The translations under genes were made by a program, and so were the position numbers. Below are positions 38,236-50,158 of a stretch of 64,000 nucleotides of DNA, piece by piece. This DNA comes from Geosiphon pyriformis. Taxonomy: Eukaryota > Glomeromycota > Glomeromycetes > Archaeosporales > Geosiphonaceae. The stretch lies in assembly GCA_016748015.1 (NCBI GenBank), contig JAAOMT010000495.1, positions 1 to 64,000 on the forward strand, given 5' to 3'. The first letter of the stretch is position 1, and every line of letters begins with the position of its first letter. The notes below the pieces were generated by a model. That model made no database searches and was not told the DNA's origin. It worked only from the letters and a program-made list of their open reading frames with translations.

Positions 38236-38679
38236 TTTTTAATGTTATATATATATAGATATATATAAAAATTCTGTTATGTTTAATCAAATAATTGCTA
38301 TACATACCCCAACAAATTATTCTCTGGATCCTATGGATTAAGATATTGAGTCAATATTTATCAGCCGCAATTATTAATCAGTATGAATAAGATAATATGA
38401 ATAAGATAGTTGGTCTTTTTGCCATTTATGGTTTTAAGTTAGGATGATCTTTTTATCCGTTTATGAATTAACTCTATTCAGAATTTGAATCAAATTTATT
38501 TAATATTAACAGATTTTTAAATATTAATTTTGGGTTAAAATTTTTTATTAAGATTCATTAACTATTCATATATGACAATTAATATATATATTGTATAAAA
38601 AATTAATTTTGATTATTATTTTTATTTTTAAATTTTAATAATATTTTATGCAAATCTAATTTTTTTTAATATACAACAG

Positions 38680-38681
<2 letters not shown>

Positions 38682-38712
<31 letters not shown>
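38682..38712 (+). repeat. (AT)n microsatellite
   Basis: An uninterrupted AT dinucleotide array of about 15 units in the gap between the GTPase gene and L5. A similar TA array lies at about 59276-59300. Confidence 0.9.
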
Positions 38713-38716
<4 letters not shown>

Positions 38717-39756
38717 GAGCAGAAAATTATTAAATTATAACACACAATAAGAAATATTATAAGATAATTTTAATAAAGTTTTCTATAATAAAATTTAATT
38801 AATTTATTTTTTATTTAATTATTATCTAGCCATTATATATTTATTCATTTTTTATTTTAATTAAATTATCTGGTCATTTAAAGCTATATTATTCAAAAAC
38901 TCATGTATTGAGATAGACTTTATCTGAACCTGACAAAAACTTTGGAAATTTGTAGCCTTCTCAAAAGTTTCATGGTCATTTATTTCTGACTTTGTGATAA
39001 CAGTTATAAAAAAATCAAAGGTAGATGCACCAGATAATTGGTAAACACTTTAAAAATTTTTCAAAAGAAACTTGGAAAGAGAAAAAAAAAAAAAGGTTAA
39101 ATCATTTGGGTGTTAAAATATTGAAAATTTCACCAATACTAATTTTTCAATGAACTATTTGATTTTTAAAACTTTTGGATTCCTTATTAATACGATAATA
39201 ATGTCATGGTTGCTAATAAATATTTTTTGAGAATAAATTTTTTTCGTTAGTGTCAAAAATCATTTAATTCTAAAAAAAAATTTATGAAATCGCTCACGTA
39301 CAGTAAATAATCAATAAAATGGTAAGAACAGTGAATCCCAAACATTAAAATGAATTGACGGGAAAAAGGGTTTTTACAATTAATATATTTTACAGTATTT
39401 TTAATTTCAAGATAAAGCTAAAAACCACAATTCATAGAAAAAAAAAATTTATAAATTCGTAAAAGACGAAAAAAAGTAATACCCAATTAAGAAATAAATA
39501 GGAAGCCATGTAATGTCATACTCTTGTTAGGCTCAAAATTTGAGGAAAGTAACAATTATTCGAGATTATTACTAAGGCAGAATAATTAAACTTTTGGTCT
39601 TTCCTATTTTCCTGAGTCATACAATAATAAATAGGAAACCCAGTTCGGACCGAGATTTTCCAATTTCTTTTTCAAGAGCTATTCGGATTACATTTATAAT
39701 GATTTAAAAAATTAGAGGAACTTGATTTAATTATATTCTAAATCTGTATAACATTT

Positions 39757-41245
39757 TTATAAATTTCCACTTTCTATTGTATTTTGATTACAATCGTTGA
39801 AAAAAACCCCAAAATAAGGACCATAATGAGGTCTTTGATTAGATTGTTCGACTTCAGCCTCAGTCGTAGTGTTCAAATTGCATTGCTAAATTGAATAAAT
39901 GGGTTTTAAATTTTATGTTGTCAAAAGCAAGCTTCTTTCAATATGTTGAGAAACCTACCCCGTTTTCACCACTATAAGCGCCTCTTTTGAATCCTGGACA
40001 TTCATAGATAACATGCTTTCCATCAATAGTTGGCCCTCCAAGGGGCGTAGTCTTACAATTGCAATCTGGTTCAGCTATCCAATATTCAGTATCATGATGC
40101 CTATAGGACCCTTTAGCTAGAAAATCTCTTGGAATCCAATCGTTGGAATGGGTAATCCGAAATAATTTTGCTCTCAAAGGCCAAAATACCAAGTTCACCA
40201 ATTCAGCAAAATTGTCATTGCCGATTCGTGGTGCACCAAAAGTTGCCACATAAACGCTAGACTCAAAAACAGGCCAATTTTTTCCCCATTTACCAGTTAA
40301 GAATTTTTTAAAGTACAATGCTGCCAAGAGTGCATAAGCTTATAGATATAAATAGTCAAAAGAATTATGGGAAAAGTTTTGGGAAAATCAAATCCACAAA
40401 AGGCAATTAAAAATGTATTGGCCTGAAGTCAATCAAATTACCTCCCCCGATACCATGCCCGGTGAACCAGAACTGGGCTTTAGAAAACCAGCTATCTGGT
40501 TTTTTTTTCAAAAGTTTTTCAAATTTGGCTAGTATTGCAGACATCATTTCTTTCACATGATGATCCCAAGAAGAATCAATTTCGCCTCTCATCAAACCAC
40601 GACTAGGCGACGAGTAAGTGAATGTTGACATTCCCTTTGGTCTATTTCGCCAGTTGATACGTGAATAATCTCTCCCACGAAAGTATGCAACTATAATATC
40701 CTGATTTTCTTTATCAGTCACGACATCAGCTAGAAATTCGGACGATAAGATGAAAAAGATTTGAAATCACTTTACAATAATATATTGTATAAAATATTTT
40801 TCATACCACGAATATCCTCTTCAAGTGCTTGACTTCCCACATTATTGCCAATACGACAATAAGCGTAATTAGCATATTTTGCCATTTTGGTGAGGATCTT
40901 TATCTTTGCCCGGTTACTGTAACGTCTTTTGACTGGGTATAGCAAACCGTAATCTCGTGCTCTTTTAAAATTTTCAACCAATGAATTAACTTTTTCGGTG
41001 TAAATTTTCGTGCCAGTGATTATAAAGTGTTTTTCGTCATGATTAATCGTAGTTTTAATATTAGACATGATAGTGAAATTCGTATCTTCACTTTTAATGT
41101 GTTTTCCATTTGACCAGTTTATTTCTTGTGCAGCAGGATAATAAGAATCTTTATGGGAATATGTGGTTGATAATATTTTTTTGAAAGCAACATCTTGGGA
41201 AGAGAAAAATATAAAATATAAAAAATATAAAAAATATATTATCAT
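39757..41245 (-). CDS. L5: secreted class 3 lipase-like protein with Ser to Gly nucleophile
   Basis: I model four exons on the minus strand: 41245-40807, 40729-40442, 40338-39959 and 39885-39757, giving 411 residues with phases 1, 1, 0. It starts with a signal peptide (MIIYFLYFLYFIFFSSQD). An Asn/Lys-rich stretch of about 100 residues precedes the domain. Motifs are YANYAYC, AYFRGRD (oxyanion loop), elbow G-H-G-I-G-G with Gly239 (codon 40452-40454) in place of Ser, TFGAPRIGN, SNDWIPRDF with Asp309, HHDTEYWI, CNC, and HYGPYFG with His389. Asp and His are kept; Ser is not. L5 and L6 are adjacent on the minus strand, opposite to L7-L11, so part of the array was inverted or formed by inverted duplication. 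Confidence 0.9.
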
Positions 41246-43293
41246 TTCCAGAGAAAAAAATTTTATCTAGATTTCATCAAATTGTGTATTTCGTAATTCC
41301 ACAGGTTTTTTTAGGCTAAAATTAATTTTATGTTTGCGTGTGTGTGTGTGAGTGAAGAATGTGATTTTTCGGAAACTCCTTTTGTTTTAAATGGCAAGCG
41401 TCAGAAAATTTTTGATCTGCATCAAGTATAGTTTTTAAAAATCTTGTCCTCATTACTTGGTGATTAATAAAAATACATTGATATCAGGTTCAAAATCATG
41501 ACAATAAATATCCCACCTTCTTTTTTGCTAAATCACCTTTTTATATTTACATCGTTAGCTTACGCAAGATCTTCGCTAAGACGTTACCGTCTGGCATTCG
41601 TCTCTACGATATTTCTTTCCTTTTTCCCCAACTTCCCAAAATGCCAAAAAAAAGGTTACCTCTACGCACGTGTCTCTAGCGCCAAGATAAAGAGCGAGAT
41701 TCTTTAGTATTTTTTCCATATTCGCAAGTAATTTAATCTCTTTTTGACCAGGCAAGACTCTCGTTTTCATAATGTAATTTCAAAAAAATTTTGTACAAAT
41801 TTTTTGCATACCCCTGTTTAAATAATAAGCATAAAGTTTTTGTTTTCACTCTTTTTGACCTCCAGTTATTTCGAAAAGCTCTACTTTACTATTAATAAAT
41901 GTTTAACAAAAAGTTCTTGGAAAAATTAAATTTTAAAATAATCTTGTGTAAAGTTCAATAAAGGATCAAAATATTTTTTTATATAGCAAATGCATTATAT
42001 TATGTATTAGGTGTTTTGTTTTCTATTTTCATGAATTGGGTTTTTTTTTTTTGGTAAAAACACGAAGTTTGGCAAAATGTAACCCTTCAAATTTTTTTGT
42101 AACATCTAAATTTTTTTTGAGAGCTTTCAAAAATTATTAATTTAAGTATAAAAATAATCTGCGTGACTTATAAACAAAGAAAAATTACTGGATAAGTTTT
42201 ATGCTATATAACGTTATTCACTTGTTTAATTTAATTCTTTTAATATCATGCCAAGCTTTTACGAGCTATAATTATAATCTCAGCTTGATCGCAATTGAAA
42301 AGAAATTTCTACTGTATAGCGTTGAGTACATTACTGATCTGAAATACAAGGTAGTTATAAAAACATTTTTTACGATGAATTGATTACGCAATTAAAATCA
42401 CAGAAAAAACAGCGGAAAAGGCGAATAGTTATTGCCCACATGAGTAGTTTCAGTTAGACTTGACATTTTTATTATGAAATTTCAATTTTTTTTTTCATAT
42501 TTTAATATTCCTGAAATTTTTTCATACATGATTAAAAAAACTAAAATATTCATAATAATAATTTAAGAATTTTTAATTTTTCATAAAAAACTGGTACATA
42601 ATTCTGAACGAATATAGGGTACAAATTGGGAAATGAGTTTTTATACATATCTTGATCAAACCTCAAGAATATATTTCACAGCAATCTAATACATTTATAA
42701 TGAATAATTATTTAAATTAAATAAAAATCAATATATATATATATATATACATATATTTGGATATTTGGATATTTAAAGAATAAGCTTTGAAAAAAAAATT
42801 TTTTATCAAGTTATTTTATAAAAACAGTTTTAGGTAAATTTATTTATAATAATATAATTAAATTTTCATTAAAAATACTATAAATTTTTTGTAATGCTCT
42901 TTTTAATTATATATTTTTAGTTTTAAAATTAATTTCAGAGAAAAATATTAAACTAATTATTTATTGAAAAACATGTCAAAATGAGTCTGTTAAACATTTT
43001 TAAATATGTTCAAAATTCTAAATTTGTACTCCCTCTAAAAAAAATGGAGTTCCATCACTTTAAAATCATATATATCAAAATTATTATGAAAAAGAATCAA
43101 ATGCAATTCCAAAAATTCTGAATTGTTTACAACTTAAAATTTTAATAATTAAAAATAAAGCAAGCTATAACCCTTGTACATGAATTTTGAAGAAAATTCT
43201 TATAAAAGAGAGTTGAATTTAATTTTATGAATTAGATATTCGTAAACCTTAAAAGGTTTGAATCATAAGAGATAAAAAAAATATGTTTATCCA
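41246..43293. other. L5-L6 spacer with a GC-richer patch
   Basis: No confident gene. At about 41570-41705 a patch is clearly richer in G and C than the surroundings; both strands are open across it (minus strand about 41576-41770, containing GARDTCVEVTFFLAFWEVGE). It may be a transposon or gene relic. A 60-codon frame at 42201-42383 begins with a hydrophobic stretch, like an orphan first exon, but lacks any following lipase exons. Confidence 0.4.
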
Positions 43294-44777
43294 TTATTCT
43301 GGCCAGAAAGCGTTGAATGGAAGTTCATCCATATATTCCCAACACACATTCATCATAATTCCAAAGTAAGGACCATAATGTGCCGCTAACCCTTGGTCTT
43401 CAGTTCCTTTCTGTCCTGCGTTGCATTGCTATGTAAAGAAAATTCAAAAATATATTTCAGTCAAGCATTTTTTTTTTCAATGAATATCTAATGAAACTTT
43501 TGTTATACCTTATTTTCACCACTATACTTTCTTAGAGAGGATTCATCTCCGGGACAGGAATATAAAGGGTATTCACCAACTAATTCTTGAAATGGATACA
43601 TGACCTGATCCTTTTGACTGCAATCACAAAAAGGATAAGAAATCCAAAATTCACGCTCTTGATGTTCCAAAAATTCCGAAGGATGATTGAAGACTGGAAA
43701 ATGAGGGTGATAATCATTTGTATGGGTTACCCGAACAATTCGAAGTTTCTTATTGGCTAATCTGGCCAAAGAACTAGATAAAACTCGTGGTTGACCAAAT
43801 GTTGCTACGAGTACGTCAATTTTACTATTTACTTCGGAATATTGAGTTTTGAATGCTAAAGCTGCGAGAGTTGCGTATGCTTGATGGGGAAAAAAAAAAT
43901 CTAATGATCAATAATGAAGATGGACACTTTTATAATAAAATTATTATTATTCTTATTCTTATTATTCTTATTATTTTTATTTTTATTTTTATTATTATTA
44001 TTATTATTATTATCATTACCACCACCAGCACCATGTCCTGTAAATATAACATTGGTCGATTTTCGGATATCCACGCCTCCAAACAAAAGATTCAAATAAA
44101 TTTCAATTCTTTGAAATAGTTCTGGCTTTATTACTTGAAAATGGTGGTGAAACTCTGAATCAACTGCCATATTTCGCACAGGTTCTCCAAAAGTATAATT
44201 ATTTGCAGGAATAAGTTGAGTATGCCTTTCTTTCCATTGTGAAAATGACAATTCTGGTCCTTTGAAGTAGGTAATAATTTCTCTTTGTTGAACATCTATA
44301 AAACTATCAGCTTTTTTGGAAAATAAATAGAGACTTACAAAGGTTAAATTATCATAATTATTTTTAAAATTCTCAATCATTAAATTTGAAAATTTTTAAC
44401 TCCCTACCAACCACTCCAGGGATGTGATGAGCTAAATTATTAATTAATGTGCTTGGAAAATTTTTTGATAAGAATCTACCAAATGCGTTATTTTTTGAAC
44501 AGTACGCGAAATTTGAATAATGTGCAAATCTTTTCAATTCTCTTATTATCTCTGGACTTGTAATTTGATATTTAACAGGGGAAAAGTTATTGGCATTTGT
44601 TTGTGGTACAGAATTTTGTAGTTTAATTGAGTCAAAAATAAAATATTTTTCAAGGAAACTGGTGGAAGCTAATATCAGTTTTGGGCTTTGGATTGAATTA
44701 CTCTTTACAAAATTGAATATGAAGAGAAAAAGACATATTATTACTGTGAAGAGATGTAGTAAGGTTTTAATCATCAT
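43294..44777 (-). CDS. L6: secreted class 3 lipase-like protein with Ser to Gly nucleophile
   Basis: I model four exons on the minus strand: 44777-44408, 44310-44020, 43879-43509 and 43428-43294, giving 388 residues with phases 1, 1, 0. The start (MMIKTLLHLFTVIICLFLFI) is a signal peptide. Motifs are NFAYC, TYFKGPE, elbow G-H-G-A-G-G with Gly217 (codon 44030-44032) in place of Ser, and TNDYHPHFP with Asp276. HEREFWI and CDC replace the usual motifs slightly, and HYGPYFG carries His361. Unlike its relatives the loop after TFGQPRV lacks the conserved GN (it reads VLSSSLA), a further departure from an active lipase. The intron at the elbow has a long (TTA/TTC)n-type array (about 43941-44015), which on this strand begins right after the GT donor. 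Confidence 0.88.
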
Positions 44778-46645
44778 TTTCCTTAAAACTAGATTTTCAA
44801 CCAGTATTATTTGGGTTGTAAAGAGAAAGATTATGAAAATTTCCGGCCTATACTTGAATACTATATCTTTTAGATAAAAGCAATGACTAAAATTAGATAT
44901 GTTTTTATTTTCAGAATGGTTGTTGTGTATTTATATTTATTAATTGAGTTAATTAATCAGAAATTGGGATTAAAGGCGACAAACATACCGGGTGAGATAA
45001 GACCACGCTTAAATATTTTGTGCAGTGATTAAAATAACAATTTTAAAGTTTAGGACTTTTCACTATTAACTCGATATCCTTGAAAAAAAAATTACATTTT
45101 TTAAAAAGAAGCTTTAAACATTGATAAATCTTGGGAAGAATGAATATAATGTACAAACTGCTAATACAGAATTATGAGGATTTTCTCAAGATCTTGAAAA
45201 TTTTTTTGAAATACTAAAAACCTTAAAATTGCACGTGGGTGCTTATCTTTAATAACAAAAGACATTTATTTTTGTTCAATTTATTATTTAATTAAAGAGC
45301 GAGTTGAAAATTCGAAAAATTTATTAACAAATAGGTCTCCAAAAAGATTTTTGTTGTAAAAATGTTCAAGAAAGAGGTGAAAATTGCGCATATTATTAGA
45401 CGGTCAGCTACTTGTGTTAAATGTTGTTTTAAATTATTAGAAGTCAAAGGGCTAAAACCTACAAGCATTGGACCAAAGAAGATTGGCGGTGTGTTCTTTG
45501 GACAGAAAAATTGTCAATAACCACTGATTCGTATGAAAAATTTTGTTTATCGTGACATTAAATTGAGCTTTACCACCCTGAATAACGGTTAAAAGTTGGG
45601 CGTAAATCTATCATAGTATGAGGGATGTGCCTTCTCACGTATGTCTGTATAACTGGTGGAAGTATATGCAAAACCGAAACTCACAAACAGGAGCTGACTT
45701 GAATGAGGTAGTTTTGGAATGCTATAATAATTCCTCAATTTATTGATTCGATCCCAAAACGTATTAAAGAAGTTATAAAATAAAGGATTATACACTTTTG
45801 TTTTCAATAATAAAGTGATATAAATAATGACTCAAAGTTCCTTGTGCTTCGGATTAACTGTATCTTTTATTTACAATGCAACAACTAAAAATGGGTGATT
45901 TTCTGATTTTTACGAAAAATATTTTATTATACATGTAATTGGTTGACAATTAACCAAGTATAATAAAATTTACTATCTATCCATTTTCGGTTTAATTAGA
46001 GTTACTATGTTAGTGAAAATAATCGTTATCATTGTTATCTTTAAATGTATTTTTATAATGAGAAAATATAAACAAAAACCTGTTGCATTTTTATCCCACG
46101 ACAAATTCTTGATAAACTCTATGAAATTTTTTCCTTTTTTTGAAACAAGTTTTTTTTTTTTTCAAATATTTATCGCTAAACTCTCGAGCATTTTTAAAAG
46201 AAAAAAAAAATATTTACCTTATTTGAAATTAAATCAAAGGTAAAATAAACATTAAAAAATTTTGATTATTGATTTAACTTTTGTAATTCGCTAGTCTATA
46301 CACTTAAGTCTTTAGAATTTCGGATAATCATAATCTTTTATGACCTCTCTAAATAGAAATAAAAATTGTAGTAAAAGAAAAACCTTTAGAAAAGTCTTTC
46401 AGAAAATTTTGATTTATAATATATTTCGAATTCATACTATCAGATTTTAGTAATGTTATGAAAATATCTACGTTACAGAAAGAAAGTGATTGCTTTGATA
46501 TTATTTTATTAATGTTCTTTTATTTAAGAAAAGGTAAAATTTTAGATTTGGAATACAATTTGCAACGAAAAATATTTTTTTTTCTTCACAAATCAAAAAA
46601 TAACATTCATTAATTAATTCATTCATTCATTAAAAAAATTTAAAA
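44778..46645. other. L6-L7 spacer with a Tc1-like fragment
   Basis: L6 and L7 are divergently transcribed from this 1.9-kb gap, which must contain both promoters. A Tc1-like relic lies at about 45440-45800. A 78-codon frame at 46007-46243 is hydrophobic and lysine-rich, with no support. Confidence 0.5.
45440..45800 (+). mobile_element. Tc1-like transposase fragment
   Basis: The plus strand reads KHWTKEDWRCVLWTEKLS, TTDSY, YHPE, then KVGRKSIIV-stop-GMC, where Tc1-family transposases have VWG (TGG to TGA). Near 45740-45790 the typical end IPQFIDSIPKRIKEVIK appears in another frame. Several stops and at least one frameshift are present. This is a different lineage from the 25.6-kb remnant, as shown by its different sequence around the shared regions. 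No terminal repeats were found. Confidence 0.7.
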
Positions 46646-47971
46646 ATGGAAATCCTTTCAAAATTTCTTTGGTTAATTCACTTGATTTTCATGATAGTTT
46701 TTTCATCAAATTTAATATCAAAAACATTCGAAACCTCCTCCCTATTTAAAATATCTAAACAAATAAAATATGAACAAAATTTTCGACAAAATACGACATC
46801 ACTCTTTTTCAAAAAAAAAATTATCATGGAATAAAAAGCATAAAAAAAGACCAAAATTTTTTATTTATAGATAAAAGGAGCTTGGGAAAGTTGGAAATCA
46901 ATGATAAAGCCATAATCAAAATGTTAACTACTATGGCTGAATATGCTAATTTGGCTTATTGTTCAGAAACTAACAAATTTGGTGAACTTGGTATCAAAGA
47001 TGCTTTTGGTATGAATAAAATATTGAGAGTTTAAATAAACATTTATCATTCATATTTATCAAAATCTAATTTTGAAATAATAATTTTAGTTAACATTATT
47101 CAACACTTGGAAAGCAAAGAAATAATTTGTTATTTCAAAGGATTGCATTTCTCACGTGAGGAGTTGAGCAATAGAGTTCCTAACTTCTCCGGTTATAGAA
47201 CTAGGAGTGGCTATGTGGATACTGAATGGATGGGCCATTCAATCAAAATTGCAAAATTGATTATGAAGAAAATTCTGGATTTCTTGATAAAGACTCCTGG
47301 AATTCATAAAAAAGTTTATTTTACTGGGCATGGCGTGGGCGGCGGTTAGATTAACTAAAAATTTGGATTTTTAATTTGATTTTTAGATTTAATGAAAATT
47401 GTAAATCAAATCATTTTATAATTTTCAGTATATGCGGTATTAGCCGGTCTCTATATACTAGAATCGTATTACGAAAAAGTTCTACCAGAACTTTCCAAAC
47501 CGTTGATAGTCGAATTTCTTGCCATTACTTTCGGACAACCACGAATTGGGACAAGTCAATTTGCATGTCTCATTAATAAGAGGTTGAAAGTTTATCGAGT
47601 AACGATTTATAATGATTATTTTCCCCATTTTCCAATTGGGAATGATAAAATGATTGAAGTTCATCATGATACAGAGTATTGGATTTCCGAAGAAGATTGC
47701 TATTGCTCTAATCAGATTGAAGGAAATAGTCAATTAAAGTATCAATCCAAAATTTATGAATGTTTGAACGATAATGGGCAACTGTTTGAAAAAAAGGAAA
47801 AAGAAAATTTGGTAAAAATACTCTTTTTCTAGTAAATTAATTTTGAATGATTCAAGCTTGGCTAAAATTTTTTTTGAATTTGAGTAGAAAGGTAATTTGG
47901 GAACGGACGGATTAGGTGAATTAGTCCATTTTGGGCCATATTTCGGTACCACATTTAACGTGTGTCATTAA
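46646..47971 (+). pseudogene. L7: class 3 lipase-like gene with a frameshift in a poly-A run
   Basis: Exons are about 46646-47008, 47090-47344, 47429-47811 and 47888-47971. The start (MEILSKFLWLIHLIFMIVFS) is a signal peptide. At 46811-46820 a run of ten A shifts the frame; eleven A would restore it, so the defect may be a real recent deletion or a sequencing error. Downstream the domain is intact: EYANLAYC, CYFKGLH, elbow G-H-G-V-G-G with Gly (GGC, 47332-47334) in place of Ser, TFGQPRIGT, YNDYFPHFP with Asp, HHDTEYWI and HFGPYFG with His. The donor of intron 2 is an atypical GTTAGA. A conserved Cys at the start of the last exon (ECN in others) is replaced by KGN. Apart from the run, the frame looks selected, so it may be expressed. 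Confidence 0.75.
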
Positions 47972-48516
47972 TAATGTCCTCATGAATAACTTTTTTTGAA
48001 TATTTAATTTTTGTAATTAATGCGAGCTGAGGATTTATCCGAATTTGTATCTCATCGCCTCTTTTGGTAACTAGTAATGTACGGGAAATTCAATCATAAT
48101 AGTCTCAGCTTTTAGAAATAACCAGTGAACTCAAAACTGAATAAATAATATTTTTCTAGACAAATTTTAATAAATTGCTATAAAATATTTTTCCAACTCA
48201 TATTCTCAGCTATAATATTTTTTGAAAGTCAGAAATTGGAAGCTTGTAAAATATTTTGAGAAATTCTAACCTCAAAATATTTCAGCAGCGAATGAATTTG
48301 AAAAAGAAATTCTTTAGCAATAATTTCGTGAATCAATTGTCGTTTAACAGCAAATTAACCAAGGATACATTTGATATGTTATGAAAATTAATCCGAAATA
48401 TTAAATTTAAAATTTTTTTGATAACTTTTACTAATGAATATTAATAAACTTCTCTATTGATCTTTTAATTTTACCTAAAAATAGTTTATAATTCAAAAAG
48501 CTTTATAAAACTCTAG

Positions 48517-49200
48517 ATGAGAATTAGTGCTAAAAAGAAAATAAACCAAATTTCTTTATCCTTTCAATGGGTGTTTATACATGAACTTGAATATTACTCA
48601 ACTGATTTCTATGATTACAATTTCAAAGAGATAATTGTTTATTTCAAACCAGAATCTTTAAATCTTCAACAATGGGAACAGAGTCCAATTTCTTTGATTC
48701 CTTTACTCTTGGGAAAAGCAGAACAAAAAACAGTTTTCATTGATTAGGAACTGGATCCGAATATAGAATCAATAATAATAGTGACATTTTTAAAATGATT
48801 AAACGGCTAAGAAAGGTCAGGTGCCAGTACCATTGCGATTATCAGAAGTTAATGATAAGGTGTTTATATTGGTGATGGTGAAAATTTATGGTTATATCAA
48901 AATTGTAAATCATTATTAATATCTTTCGTAGCATACAGTGATAGCCGGATGCCTATACATGCTTCAGTAACTTTTCGGCTCTCCAAATGAAATAAACACT
49001 TTTTTGGCAACCAAAAATTAGGCTGAAAATCCTGTATGTTTTTTAAATTTTTATTTTTTCTAAATTCTTACAAATTTGGAAATATGCTGAAATATCGTAA
49101 ACTCTAATTTTTAGAATTGTAATAAAGCTCAATCATATTTTTCAGATCAAAATTTAACCACGTTTGGGGATCGTGAAACGGGAATGGAATCCATCCTAAA
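48517..49200 (+). pseudogene. L8: lipase-like relic
   Basis: Only patches survive. YNFKEIIVYFKPESL (about 48619-48660) matches the oxyanion-loop exon of relatives such as L7. About 48935-48970 gives HTVIAGCLYML, matching the helix after the elbow (AYAVLAGLYIL in L7). Near 49170 FGDRETGME matches the FGQPRxGN strand. The elbow itself is not readable. No start, terminal exon or intact splice pairs remain. It lies in the L7-L9 gap and is probably derived from an L7-like copy. Confidence 0.6.
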
Positions 49201-50158
49201 CGAAATTTGCTTTAGATTTTTGTGTGTAAAGTTTTTTGAATACAATTTTCGATATGATTAACACATTTTAAAATATGTATTCTAGTCATGCATTTATTAA
49301 TTGTAATCAATTTTGGTTGATCAATTTAATATCAAATTTAAAAATAAATATGATAATCTGTAATTTTTACACTATCTTGTACATGTATTTTAAAACTATC
49401 AAATAACCTTTTCGAAATAATATTTGCTTAATAAAAAAGATAAGTTCATGCTGTAACCAACTATTCTAAATTTATTAATTAGTTTGAAATAAATTTTAGT
49501 TCTGTATAGTTAATATATAATAAATGAAAATTTAAAAAGATTTAATGTTAAAAGTTATCATGTCCTAAAAAATGCAAATAGCTTTTTCTCTGACAATTTT
49601 TATTTTCTCATCAATTAATTCATAAATAGGAAATTTAAACATTTATTGTAAAAAGTTTGGCTAAATTTTTAAAAAAATACTTTGAAAATCTTTGGTTATT
49701 TCAATATTTTGATTTAATCGTCCCAATCTTTACTTGCGACTTTTTAATATTTGTTTACTTCAGATTTTAATTTCCTTCTACTTTTCAATTTTTTTTTAGG
49801 GCCTTTATACACTCATTTCTTTGTAAATTGAAAAATTTAAACTATTTATCAAGTAAATCTCGCGCTTGAGTGTCGAGGAGACCAATCTTTGCACACTGCT
49901 TTGTCAGAAATTCAGCAAGATTTCCATGGCATTTAATTATGTTTTCAAGGATTTTGCATAAGAAAGGCCCTTATTTAGAAGATCTTCTTATTGGCTGTTT
50001 AAGATTTTGGTATAAAATCCAAAAATGGCAGTTCGCGTGATAATACAAAAATAAATACATAAATAAGTTTGATTTTGGCGGATTTCTTACTTATCTCGAA
50101 ACATTATAAATTGTCAACAAAAAATTAGGAACCCAAGTTATGGTGTTTGAAGAGCATA
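49201..50158. other. Spacer upstream of L9
   Basis: No gene or repeat recognised; presumably includes the L9 promoter. Confidence 0.4.

Larger units (their letters stand above)
37030..39756. other. AT-rich intergenic region with microsatellites
   Basis: No gene. It contains a long (AAT)n array (38162-38233) and an (AT)n array (38682-38712). The nearby minus-strand open frame rich in Ile is simply the translated microsatellite. Confidence 0.6.

Noticed and set aside
38102-38305. Ile-rich minus-strand frame
   Set aside because: It is a translated (AAT)n array without coding features.
43853-44119. Plus-strand frames rich in Ile and Leu across the L6 intron
   Set aside because: They are antisense to L6 and its intron microsatellite.
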